Shown here: in pieces, positions 1-6,507 of the stretch
Layout of the letters: each line of letters starts with the position of its first letter
Position numbering within the stretch: position 1 is the stretch's first letter
Assembly: GCA_037128705.1 (NCBI GenBank)
Contig: JBAXVX010000052.1
Coordinates: 1-14,435 of the forward strand
Length of the DNA stretch: 14,435 nt
Direction: 5' to 3'
Source: CAIVAT01 sp037128705
GTDB lineage: Bacteria > Bacteroidota > Bacteroidia > Bacteroidales > FEN-979
Position numbers and translations under genes: made by a program
The notes under the pieces: generated by a model
Told to the model about the DNA's origin: nothing
The model's database searches: none
Seen by the model: the letters and a program-made list of their open reading frames with translations, nothing else

Positions 1-88
1 CACGCGTCACGTGTCACGTTTTTCTTTCGTCACGCGTCACGCGTCACGTGTCACGATTTTTTCGTCACCCTGTTACCCTGTTACCTTT
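1..88. repeat. Composite heptamer/octamer repeat block at the lnt 3' end
   Basis: The block is built from GTCACGC/GTCACGT heptamers (in register from about 6 to 19 and 29 to 56), T-rich linkers (about 20-28 and 57-63), then octamers of the ACCCTGTT type up to 88. It enters the coding region of lnt: the last six lnt codons and its TGA (complement of 65-67) are repeat sequence. The heptamer array runs off the left edge of the window, so its full length is unknown. The same parts in the same order recur elsewhere in the window. Confidence 0.9.
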
Positions 89-1735
89 AAAAAAAGCCCT
101 CCCCACCGCCGCAAGGATCAACACTCCGGCCAGGTAGGAGAAGAACCGTGCCAGATAATCCCCATGTTCCACATAAAAGGTGATCTTGTCGTTGGCATTG
201 AGGGTGCCTTTGATCACGGCAGGAACCCAGTAGGCAGTTGCCTGGTGGGCGTCGCCACGCTGGTCGATGAAGGCGGATATCCCGGTGTTGGCTGATCGGG
301 CAATGCTGCGGCGGGTTTCGATCGCACGCAGGTGGGCAAAAGAATAATGCTGGCGATGGCCGGCCGTATTGCCCCACCATCCGTCGTTGGTGATGATAAT
401 CATGATCTGCGCCCCGTTCCGCACAAATTCTCCAAAGAATTCCCCGAAGATCGATTCGTAGCAGATGGCGGGACCCACCTTCACCGTGCCGACGGTCGTA
501 TATACCTTCCTGACCGAGTCCATGCCGAGGCTGCCCACCGTTCCGCCCAGGTCGATGGCAAATTTTTCAAGCCATTTAAATCCTTTGAAGGAGGGGAGGA
601 TTTCGACGCCGGGGGTAAGTTTTGATTTGTGATACAGTTGCAACGAATCCCTGCTGTTGAGCATGATGGCTGCATTGTAGGCATAATAGGCATTGTCGGT
701 GTCGGTAAATTTCCTGGACCAGCGCTGACGGGGTTCTCCCGGGGCCAGCTGGTAGAAGGTGGAGCCGCCCACCAGCATATTCAGGTTGGGAAAGGGCGCG
801 ATGGCCTGTTTCAGCAGCCGGATGCTGGTAAAGGAGGTCAGGTCATTTTCCCACATGCTCTCCTGGATGGCCGATTCGGGCGCCACCAGGAAGTTGGTGG
901 TGCTGTCGGTTTTCGGCAGGGCCAGCGCCATGATCCGGCCGATGACCTCAGCGGGCGGCAGGGAATACTGCTCCGAATAGGGATCGATGTTGGGCTGAAC
1001 TACCACGAAGTTCACCGGAGATTTTTTTTCCTCGTAGTTGTTGTAGATGATGTAGGATGAGAGGATGGGGAGGGCGAGCCAGAGGAAGAAAACCGTGACG
1101 CGTGACGCGTGACAAGAATCGTGACGTGTGACGCGTGACGCGTGACGAAAAAATCGTAAATCGTAAATCGTAAATCGTAAATTCTTCATCAGCTGGTACC
1201 CCATAATATTTGCGACAAGTACCCACAGGGTTCCTCCGAAGGCTCCGGTGTATTCGTACCATTGCACCCATTTGTAATACGCAGCGAAGCCATTGCCGAG
1301 GTTGAGCCATGGCCAGTTGAGGTCCCAGTTGAGGTGGAGGTATTCGAAGGCGATCCAGTAGGATACGAGGGCGGCATATCCGGCCAGGGGGCTGTGCAGT
1401 TTTTTCCGGGTAAAGTGAAAGGCCTGGAACACGATGGACATGAAGAGGGAATTCAGCACGATGGCCATGGCGGCCCCGACCAGGGTGGAGTTGGCGATCC
1501 ACCAGGTGGTGAGCACATTCCATAAAAAGAACCCGGGGTATGCGTAAAAAAGCAGGCTGAACTTGATAAATTTTTCAGGATGGCGGGCGATGTAATCCTC
1601 AACGAACAGCATGGGAACCAGTCCGACGAAAAGCAGGGCCGGGAATCCCCGTTCGGGCCAGGCCAGGGAGAGGATCACCCCGCTGAGGAGGCTTAACAGG
1701 ATCAGGTGAAATTTGCGGAATTTCAAGGCAATCAA
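65..1735 (-). CDS. lnt: Apolipoprotein N-acyltransferase Lnt, with an in-frame repeat insertion
   Basis: Inner-membrane enzyme that adds the third acyl chain to the N-terminal cysteine of lipoproteins, the last step of lipoprotein maturation. The 556-residue product has several hydrophobic helices in residues 1-230, a nitrilase-type domain at about 240-510, and a last helix at about 529-548. The catalytic triad of the family is visible: Glu287 (APESA), Lys370 (YHKSKL) and Cys425 (GPAICYE). No ATG exists near the N-terminus; the frame opens just after a stop with TTG at 1735, and a second TTG at 1726 is the alternative. Residues 186-214 are encoded by repeat DNA and read LRFTIYDLRF...RHASRVT. 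They lie between two membrane helices, before the nitrilase domain, probably in a cytoplasmic loop. The last residues GNRVTG are also repeat-encoded. The catalytic residues are intact, so the gene is probably functional. Confidence 0.93.
   Translation of the reverse strand: MIALKFRKFHLILLSLLSGVILSLAWPERGFPALLFVGLVPMLFVEDYIARHPEKFIKFSLLFYAYPGFFLWNVLTTWWIANSTLVGAAMAIVLNSLFMSIVFQAFHFTRKKLHSPLAGYAALVSYWIAFEYLHLNWDLNWPWLNLGNGFAAYYKWVQWYEYTGAFGGTLWVLVANIMGYQLMKNLRFTIYDLRFFRHASRVTRHDSCHASRVTVFFLWLALPILSSYIIYNNYEEKKSPVNFVVVQPNIDPYSEQYSLPPAEVIGRIMALALPKTDSTTNFLVAPESAIQESMWENDLTSFTSIRLLKQAIAPFPNLNMLVGGSTFYQLAPGEPRQRWSRKFTDTDNAYYAYNAAIMLNSRDSLQLYHKSKLTPGVEILPSFKGFKWLEKFAIDLGGTVGSLGMDSVRKVYTTVGTVKVGPAICYESIFGEFFGEFVRNGAQIMIIITNDGWWGNTAGHRQHYSFAHLRAIETRRSIARSANTGISAFIDQRGDAHQATAYWVPAVIKGTLNANDKITFYVEHGDYLARFFSYLAGVLILAAVGRAFFKGNRVTG
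1094..1182 (-). repeat. Composite repeat element inside lnt
   Basis: On the lnt coding strand this reads four ATTTACG-type heptamers, the ATTTTTTC linker, then GTCACGC-type heptamers interrupted by a short GATTCTT stretch. Parts, order and linker match the intergenic block at 6220-6507. It supplies codons 186-214 of lnt without breaking the frame. It is in the orientation that contains no stop codons. Confidence 0.92.
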
Positions 1736-1749
1736 GGTTTATAGCATTA

Positions 1750-1778
1750 CAAAAGTAAATAATTTGCAAAGATTTCAA
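1750..1778 (-). promoter_or_regulatory. Putative lnt promoter (TTG-N18-TACTTTTG)
   Basis: On the minus strand TACTTTTG (1757-1750) matches the Bacteroidota -7 consensus TAnnTTTG, and TTG (1778-1776) lies 18 bases upstream as a -33 element. The lnt TTG start follows the box by only 14 bases, so the leader would be about ten bases or less. It gives lnt a promoter separate from the toxin-antitoxin pair upstream. Prediction by consensus only. Confidence 0.45.
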
Positions 1779-1831
1779 GGCGATTTCTGTACTCACAAAA
1801 AATTCCAAATTTCACTTGAATCAACCAAGCC

Positions 1832-2131
1832 CTATTTTAGGCGGCTTGAATGGACAATTGATAGAATCGTCACAGTTGCTTCAGAAACTGAATAAATATA
1901 TACAAAATGTTTAAATGGAGCACATCGCAAATTCCTCTTCTTAAATGGATTGTGATGACAAATTGTATATTTTTCAGGGTATGAACCAAGAGTAGATCCA
2001 AAATCATACAACTGATCACAGAATTTGATGGAGGTATCTGGATATCCTTTTGTAGCGATAAATAACATGATCGTCAGAATCTGCTCATGAGCAATGCTTG
2101 AATAGACTACTTGCTTGCTTTTTCCTGCCAT
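1832..2131 (-). CDS. ParE/RelE-superfamily toxin of a type II toxin-antitoxin pair
   Basis: The 99-residue protein has the size and C-terminal pattern of the ParE/RelE toxin fold: a helical N-terminal half (HEQILTIMLFIATKG), then strands carrying basic residues (PFKKRNLRC, residues 62-70), an aromatic strand (FVYIYSV, 76-82) and the terminal VTILSIVHSSR (87-97). RelE members cleave mRNA on the ribosome and ParE members poison gyrase; sequence alone does not say which applies. The start (ATG at 2131) overlaps the end of the upstream antitoxin by 25 bases, as in translationally coupled pairs. The gene is visibly more AT-rich than its neighbours, which suggests transfer. The family call is by pattern recognition. 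Confidence 0.75.
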   Translation of the reverse strand: MAGKSKQVVYSSIAHEQILTIMLFIATKGYPDTSIKFCDQLYDFGSTLGSYPEKYTICHHNPFKKRNLRCAPFKHFVYIYSVSEATVTILSIVHSSRLK

Positions 2132-2382
2132 TGTTTAAATCGCTGCTTGTTTATTTTCTTTGATTGTGGCTGCAAGTAGGTTTCTTCTTTTTCTGCAAGG
2201 ATCATCAGTTCCTCAAGTTCTTTGTCAGACGCTTCCCTTCCAGACATGGAAAAATCAAGGGCATTCAATACACCAGAATTGACTTGAGGAATGACGGAAA
2301 CAACAAATTTTAATTCCTCCATAATATGGAGAAACAAATCCTTATGTGATTCCTCATCAATAGTTACACTGAAGGTTACCAT
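2107..2382 (-). CDS. Putative antitoxin partner of the ParE/RelE-like toxin
   Basis: This 91-residue protein lies directly upstream of the toxin gene, overlaps it and shares its AT-rich composition, which is the usual order for this class. Its N-terminus looks like a beta strand (MVTFSVTIDEE). The middle is rich in Glu and Leu and probably helical (SDKELEELMILAEKEE), and the tail is basic (KKINKQRFKQW). I do not recognise a standard ribbon-helix-helix or Phd DNA-binding motif, so the assignment rests mainly on context. By analogy it would bind the toxin and repress the pair's promoter. Confidence 0.6.
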   Translation of the reverse strand: MVTFSVTIDEESHKDLFLHIMEELKFVVSVIPQVNSGVLNALDFSMSGREASDKELEELMILAEKEETYLQPQSKKINKQRFKQWQEKASK

Positions 2383-2400
2383 AGTTGAATTTCTTTATTA

Positions 2401-2408
2401 CAAAAATA
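2401..2408 (-). promoter_or_regulatory. Putative -7 box upstream of the toxin-antitoxin pair
   Basis: On the minus strand the sequence reads TATTTTTG, a match to TAnnTTTG, 18 bases before the antitoxin ATG. It sits in the 38-base gap after the hflX stop. No clear TTG was found at the usual upstream distance, so the -33 half is weak or absent. Confidence 0.4.
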
Positions 2409-2420
2409 CGAAAAATACAA

Positions 2421-3599
2421 TTATCCCTGATTCTCGGGATACCTGACCACAACGATCTTGCGGACCTCGGTATGGAGGGTTTCGCGCATTTTGTCGATGT
2501 TATCCCTGTTGGTGGCAGAGATAAAGAGCGAAGGAAGATGCTCGCGGGCCATCCAGGTTTTTTCGAGCTCTTCGAGGGTCAGGTTTTCTTTGGTGGGCGG
2601 GGTGAGGTCGTCGGCCTCCTTCTCGATAAACCGGTAAGCATCGGTCTTGTTGAACACCATGATGGTGGGTTTGTCGGATGCCTTGATGTCGGCCAGGGTT
2701 TGCCGCACCACATTGATCTGCTCTTCAAAGGCCGGATGGCTGATGTCGGCGACATGAACCAGGATGTCGGCTTCGCGTACTTCGTCGAGGGTTGATTTGA
2801 AGGATTCGACCAGCGAGTGGGGCAGCTTGCGGATGAAGCCCACGGTGTCGGAGAGCAAAAAGGGCTGGGTTTCGATCACCACTTTGCGGACGGTGGTATC
2901 AAGGGTGGCAAAGAGTTTATTTTCGGCAAACAGGTCGGATTTGGCGAGCACATTCATGATGGTGGATTTGCCCACGTTGGTATAGCCCACAAGCGCCACG
3001 CGCACCATGTCGCGGCGGTGTTTGCGCTGGGTCATCATCTGCTTGTCAATGGCCTCCAGTTTATCCTTGAGCAGGGAGATGCGGTAACGGAGGATCCGGC
3101 GGTCGGTCTCAATTTCCTGTTCACCGGGGCCGCGAAGGCCGATTCCGCCCCGCTGCTTTTCGAGGTGCGTCCACATCCGCGTGAGCCGGGGAAGCAGGTA
3201 TTCATTCTGCGCCAGTTCCACCTGGGTACGGGCATAGGAGGTAACGGCCCTCCGGGCGAAAATGTCGAGGATCAGGTTGTTGCGGTCGAGGATGCGGCAT
3301 TGAAGCACCGACTCGATGTTCCGGATCTGGCTGGGCGAAAGCTCATCATCGAAAACCGCCAGGTCAACCGGATTTTCCTCCATCCAGGAACGGATTTCCT
3401 GTAATTTTCCGCTGCCGACATAGGTCTTTGAATCGGCGTGGGTGAGTTTCTGGATGAACCTTTTTACAGGGACTCCCCCCGCGGTTTCAACCAGGAACGC
3501 CAGTTCGTCGAGGTATTCGCTCGTTTGTTCCTGGCTTTGAGCCTGGGTAGCCAATCCAATCAGCAGGGCAGTCTCTTGTATCGGGGCGGTTTCAATCAT
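2421..3599 (-). CDS. hflX: Ribosome-associated GTPase HflX
   Basis: HflX binds the 50S subunit and splits or rescues stalled 70S ribosomes under stress. The 392-residue length is normal. The N-terminal HflX domain carries the GSGK motif (62-65) and the signature GGIGLRGPGE (151-160). The GTPase domain has all five motifs in order: GYTNVGKS (205-212), ATLDTT (231-236), DTVG (251-254), NKTD (317-320) and SATN (361-364). The ATG at 3599 gives a normal N-terminus. The toxin-antitoxin pair follows 38 bases downstream on the same strand. A consensus promoter lies about 130 bases upstream, beyond the repeat block. Confidence 0.96.
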   Translation of the reverse strand: MIETAPIQETALLIGLATQAQSQEQTSEYLDELAFLVETAGGVPVKRFIQKLTHADSKTYVGSGKLQEIRSWMEENPVDLAVFDDELSPSQIRNIESVLQCRILDRNNLILDIFARRAVTSYARTQVELAQNEYLLPRLTRMWTHLEKQRGGIGLRGPGEQEIETDRRILRYRISLLKDKLEAIDKQMMTQRKHRRDMVRVALVGYTNVGKSTIMNVLAKSDLFAENKLFATLDTTVRKVVIETQPFLLSDTVGFIRKLPHSLVESFKSTLDEVREADILVHVADISHPAFEEQINVVRQTLADIKASDKPTIMVFNKTDAYRFIEKEADDLTPPTKENLTLEELEKTWMAREHLPSLFISATNRDNIDKMRETLHTEVRKIVVVRYPENQG

Positions 3600-3640
3600 T
3601 TGTCAGAAAAATATATTACTTTTACATGTCGGGGGGAAGT

Positions 3641-3689
3641 CATTGGCCAATAGCCATTAGGCATTAGCCATTGGCCATTGGGCATTAGG
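3641..3689. repeat. Seven tandem CATTRGS heptamers
   Basis: Seven contiguous 7-base units start at 3641: CATTGGC, CAATAGC, CATTAGG, CATTAGC, CATTGGC, CATTGGG, CATTAGG. The unit differs from the other heptamers here but has the same period. It lies in the hflX-kinase intergenic region and would be in the hflX 5' leader if the predicted promoter at 3732-3762 is used. Confidence 0.85.
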
Positions 3690-3697
3690 GTCAAATT

Positions 3698-3723
3698 ACT
3701 TGTCACCTTGTTACGCTGTCACC
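3698..3723. repeat. Short octamer repeat array
   Basis: About three tandem octamers of the ACCTTGTT / ACGCTGTC kind are followed by a T run. The array belongs to the same family as those at 62-88, 5134-5228 and 8687-8740. It extends an open frame upstream of the PAS kinase start (TTG at 3700), but those 17 codons are repeat sequence and are not counted as coding. Confidence 0.75.
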
Positions 3724-3731
3724 TTTTTTTA

Positions 3732-3762
3732 CAAAAGTAACCTTTCAATCATGAACGACCAA
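3732..3762 (-). promoter_or_regulatory. Putative hflX promoter (TTG-N20-TACTTTTG)
   Basis: On the minus strand TACTTTTG (3739-3732) fits the Bacteroidota -7 box and TTG (3762-3760) lies 20 bases upstream. The -33 element falls inside the first codons of the divergent kinase gene. The leader to the hflX ATG would be about 125 bases and would contain the CATTRGS heptamers. Consensus match only. Confidence 0.4.
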
Positions 3763-4974
3763 GATAAATCTCCTGAAACAGCCTCATCAAACATCAATTC
3801 ACAGAATATATCAGGAAGGGTTTCGGGGTTGGATCCTCAGGAATTGTTTCTGAAACTCGAGCAAAAGGAGATCAACTACCAGGTTCTGTTCAACACGGCC
3901 CACGATGCCATATTTCTGATGAACAAACAGGAGTTCCTCGATTGCAATCCACGGGCCGCGGAGGTTTTCGGCTGTAAGCGGGAAGATATCATCGGCAAGT
4001 CACCCTTGGATTTTTCTCCATTGTTTCAGCCCGACGGAGTTGAATCGAAATTAAAGGCAAGTGAGAAAATTAACCGCGCCATGTCAGGGCACAGCCAGCT
4101 CTTTGAATGGAGACACATCAAAAAGGACGGAACTCCTTTCGACGCCGAGGTCAGCCTGAATGCGGTCCCCCTCGACGGGGTGCTTCACCTGCAGTCGATC
4201 GTCAGGAACATTTCCAAACGGAAGAAATCTGAAGAGCAACTGCTGAAATATACCATGGAGTTACAGGATCTGAACCATGCCAAAGATAAATTCTTCTCCA
4301 TCATCAGTCATGACCTGAAGGGACCCTTCAACGCGATCCTTGGATTTTCCGATATTCTGGCGAATGAATGGGATGATTACACGGATGAACAGCGCCAGCA
4401 GTTTATCCAGAACATACATACTTCTGCAAAAAATACCTACCAGTTGCTTGAAAACCTGCTGGAATGGGGCATGACTCAAACCGGGACCCTCATCTTCAAT
4501 CCGGTAGCCTTCGACCTGAGCCTGATCGTCAATGAGGTGGTGATCCTGATGCGTGATCAGGCTGAAAGCAAACAGATCAAACTTTTTACGGCCATCAATT
4601 TCAACACCATGGTGCGGGCTGATGAAAATATGGTCAGGACCATCATGCGGAACCTGGTCTCCAATGCCGTTAAATACTCACAACCCGGGGACCAGGTGAA
4701 GATCACCGGTCAAAAAATTGAAAAAACCCCCGATAGGCCAGGAATGGTGAAAGTTTGCGTTCATGATACGGGAGTTGGCATTGCACCTGAACTGGTTCCA
4801 AAGTTATTCAGGATCGAAGAAAAGGTGAGGTCGAACGGAACGGCGCAGGAGAAGGGAACCGGGCTAGGGCTCATCCTCTGCAAAGAACTCGTCGATAAAA
4901 ACGGCGGAACCATCTTCGTGGAGAGTGAACCGGAAAAAGGAAGTACCTTTTGCTTTACGATACCGGTGGAGTAA
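3751..4974 (+). CDS. PAS-domain sensor histidine kinase (orphan)
   Basis: A 407-residue kinase without membrane segments, so probably cytoplasmic. Order: PAS domain (about 43-158, ending in the typical VRNISKRK), short linker, HisKA helix with phospho-acceptor His187 (FFSIISHDLKGP), then a HATPase domain with N box (MRNLVSNAVKY, Asn301 and Asn305), G1 box (DTGVG, 339-343) and G2 box (GTGLGL, 369-374). There is no receiver or output domain and no response regulator nearby, so the partner must be encoded elsewhere. The ATG at 3751 is chosen because the upstream in-frame extension is repeat sequence. Flanked by repeat-rich intergenic regions on both sides, it is probably monocistronic. The signal is unknown. 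Confidence 0.9.
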   Translation: MNDQDKSPETASSNINSQNISGRVSGLDPQELFLKLEQKEINYQVLFNTAHDAIFLMNKQEFLDCNPRAAEVFGCKREDIIGKSPLDFSPLFQPDGVESKLKASEKINRAMSGHSQLFEWRHIKKDGTPFDAEVSLNAVPLDGVLHLQSIVRNISKRKKSEEQLLKYTMELQDLNHAKDKFFSIISHDLKGPFNAILGFSDILANEWDDYTDEQRQQFIQNIHTSAKNTYQLLENLLEWGMTQTGTLIFNPVAFDLSLIVNEVVILMRDQAESKQIKLFTAINFNTMVRADENMVRTIMRNLVSNAVKYSQPGDQVKITGQKIEKTPDRPGMVKVCVHDTGVGIAPELVPKLFRIEEKVRSNGTAQEKGTGLGLILCKELVDKNGGTIFVESEPEKGSTFCFTIPVE

Positions 4975-5225
4975 TAGGGAATTGGTCACTGCGGCTGTCG
5001 CTCGATTGGGAGAATAATAGTTACCGCATCGCAACTACGCCTGTCGCTCGATTTTATTTATGCAGATTTCCTGCAACTTACCACCGCTCCAGCCTGAGGT
5101 TGCTTATGCGGTAACTCATTATTCATTTATAAAACCCTGTTACCTTGTCACCTTGTTACCCTGTTACTTCATCACTCCATCACTCCATCACTTTTCACCC
5201 GGTCACCCGGTCACCCTGTCACCCT
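4975..5225. other. Intergenic region between convergent kinase and trpS genes
   Basis: The left part holds a 13-base direct repeat (CTGTCGCTCGATT at 4995-5007 and 5041-5053) and a 111-base inverted-repeat element. The right part is an octamer array running to the trpS stop codon. No coding frame is supported. Confidence 0.8.
5013..5123. repeat. 111-base imperfect inverted-repeat element
   Basis: Left arm 5013-5029 (AATAATAGTTACCGCAT) pairs with right arm 5106-5123, with one bulged base. After a small asymmetric loop, GCAAC (5031-5035) pairs with GTTGC (5099-5103). A separate hairpin, TGCAG-ATTTC-CTGCA (5061-5075), lies in the middle. It lies between convergent genes. It could be a small non-autonomous mobile-element remnant, a REP-like palindrome or a bidirectional terminator; the sequence does not decide. 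Confidence 0.6.
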
Positions 5226-5228
5226 CTA
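5134..5228. repeat. Octamer repeat array reaching into the trpS stop codon
   Basis: Eleven or more tandem units start at 5134: ACCCTGTT, ACCTTGTC, ACCTTGTT, ACCCTGTT, ACTTCATC, ACTCCATC twice, a 7-base ACTTTTC, ACCCGGTC twice, ACCCTGTC, then ACCCTCTA. The last unit contains the complement of the trpS TAG (5226-5228). The units drift in sequence but keep an 8-base period. Confidence 0.88.
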
Positions 5229-6221
5229 AAAGGCCTTAAACCCAATGATCTCCCTGATCTCCCGTATGGTTTTGGAGGCTGAGGCACGGGCTTTTTCGGC
5301 GCCTAGGACGGCCACTTTTTTCAGATAGGCTTCGTCTGCAGCAAGGGCCATCATCTTTTCGCGGAAGGGGGTGGTGAAGAGGATGATGTCCTCGGCGAGT
5401 TGTTTTTTCATGTCGCCGTAACGGATCGTTCCTGATTGCCAGGTCTCCTCAAAATGTTTCAGGGTATCGGCTGAGGAGAAGTAGCTCATCAGGTCGAAGA
5501 GGTTCACAACACCCTGTGAACGGGGCTGGGTGGGGTCAGCCGGGCCCGAATCGGTAACGGCTTTCATCACCTTTTTGCGGATCACCTCCGGGGGGTCGGC
5601 CAGGAAAATGGAGCTGTTTTCATTGTCGGACTTCGACATTTTCAGACTCCCGTCGAGTCCGGGGATCTTCACCAGGTTTTCACCGAAATTGTAAGCTACG
5701 GGTTCGGGAAAAAAATCAACCTGGTAGAGCCGGTTGAAGCGGTTGGCAAAGGTGCGGGTCATCTCCAGGTGCTGCTCCTGGTCTTTCCCTACCGGCACCT
5801 TGTGCGCCCGGTGAATGATGATGTCGGCCGCCATCAGGGTAGGGTAGGTAAGCAGTCCGGCATTGACATTCTGCGGCTGGGTGCGGATCTTCTCCTTGAA
5901 GGAGGTACAGCGTTCCAGCTCGCCGATGTAGGCGTTCATATTGAGCAGCAGGTACAATTCGGCGGTTTCGGGAAGATCGCTCTGGATGTAGAGGGTCGCC
6001 TTCTCCGGATCAAGTCCGCAGGCCAAAAATTCGACCAGCACGGTCTTCACATGGCCATGCAGGTCGGCCGGCGTGGGATGCGTGGTGAGGGAGTGATAGT
6101 CGGCGATAAAGAAAAAACACTGGTTTTCCTCCTGCATTTTCACAAAACTCTTCAGCGCGCCAAAATAATTACCCAGATGCAGGTTCCCGGTGGGGCGGAT
6201 GCCACTAACAACTATATCCAT
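5226..6221 (-). CDS. trpS: Tryptophanyl-tRNA synthetase
   Basis: Class I synthetase that charges tRNA-Trp. The 331-residue product is of normal length. The ATP-binding HIGH-type motif reads PTGNLHLGN (10-18) and the KMSKS loop is exact (194-198). Between them lie AADIIIHRA (131-139) and GKDQEQHLEM (145-154), which match the conserved active-site region of TrpS. The ATG (complement of 6219-6221) shares two bases with the first ATTTACG unit of the adjacent array, so no Shine-Dalgarno is possible and the leader is pure repeat. No TAnnTTTG box was found in the 280-base gap to rng; read-through from the HU-rng unit is the simplest supply of transcript, unless the repeat itself carries a promoter. 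Confidence 0.96.
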   Translation of the reverse strand: MDIVVSGIRPTGNLHLGNYFGALKSFVKMQEENQCFFFIADYHSLTTHPTPADLHGHVKTVLVEFLACGLDPEKATLYIQSDLPETAELYLLLNMNAYIGELERCTSFKEKIRTQPQNVNAGLLTYPTLMAADIIIHRAHKVPVGKDQEQHLEMTRTFANRFNRLYQVDFFPEPVAYNFGENLVKIPGLDGSLKMSKSDNENSSIFLADPPEVIRKKVMKAVTDSGPADPTQPRSQGVVNLFDLMSYFSSADTLKHFEETWQSGTIRYGDMKKQLAEDIILFTTPFREKMMALAADEAYLKKVAVLGAEKARASASKTIREIREIIGFKAF

Positions 6222-6401
6222 TTACGATTTACGATTTACGATTTACGATATACGATTTACGATTTACGATTTACGATTTACGATATACGATTTACGATAT
6301 ACGATATACGATTTACGATTTACGATTTACGATTTACGATTTACGATTTACGATTTACGATATACGATATACGATATACGATATACGATTTACGATATAC
6401 G
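6220..6401 (+). repeat. 26-unit tandem heptamer array (ATTTACG/ATATACG)
   Basis: The array consists of 26 uninterrupted 7-base units. Seventeen are ATTTACG and nine are ATATACG (units 5, 10, 12, 13, 21-24 and 26, counted from 6220). There are no insertions and no other substitutions. On the strand shown the repeat is open in all three frames (FTIYDLR); on the other strand every frame meets TAA. It begins within the trpS start codon. Confidence 0.97.
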
Positions 6402-6507
6402 ATTTTTTCGTCACGCGTCACGTGTCACGCTTTTTCCGTCACCTGTCACGTGTCACGCTTTTTCCGTCACGCGTCACTTGTCACGCTTTTTCCGTTACGT
6501 GTTACAT
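6402..6507 (+). repeat. GTCACGC heptamer array with 28-base higher-order period
   Basis: After the linker ATTTTTTC (6402-6409) comes a 28-base unit of three GTCACNN heptamers plus TTTTTCC. It is repeated at 6410-6437, 6438-6465 and 6466-6493, then truncated to GTTACGT GTTACAT (6494-6507). The last unit supplies the rng stop codon (complement of 6502-6504) and its final Met codon. Confidence 0.93.

Noticed and set aside
2817..3404. 195-residue plus-strand frame opposite hflX
   Set aside because: Antisense shadow of a gene with all five GTPase motifs.
3700..3750. N-terminal extension of the PAS kinase from TTG at 3700
   Set aside because: The 17 extra codons are octamer repeat and T-run sequence; the ATG at 3751 gives a normal start.
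5013..5123. Integron attC site
   Set aside because: The arm ends do not fit the RYYYAAC ... GTTRRRY core sites, and there is no integrase or cassette array nearby.
6220..6401. CRISPR array
   Set aside because: The units are 7 bases and contiguous, with no 25-40 base repeats, no unique spacers and no cas genes.
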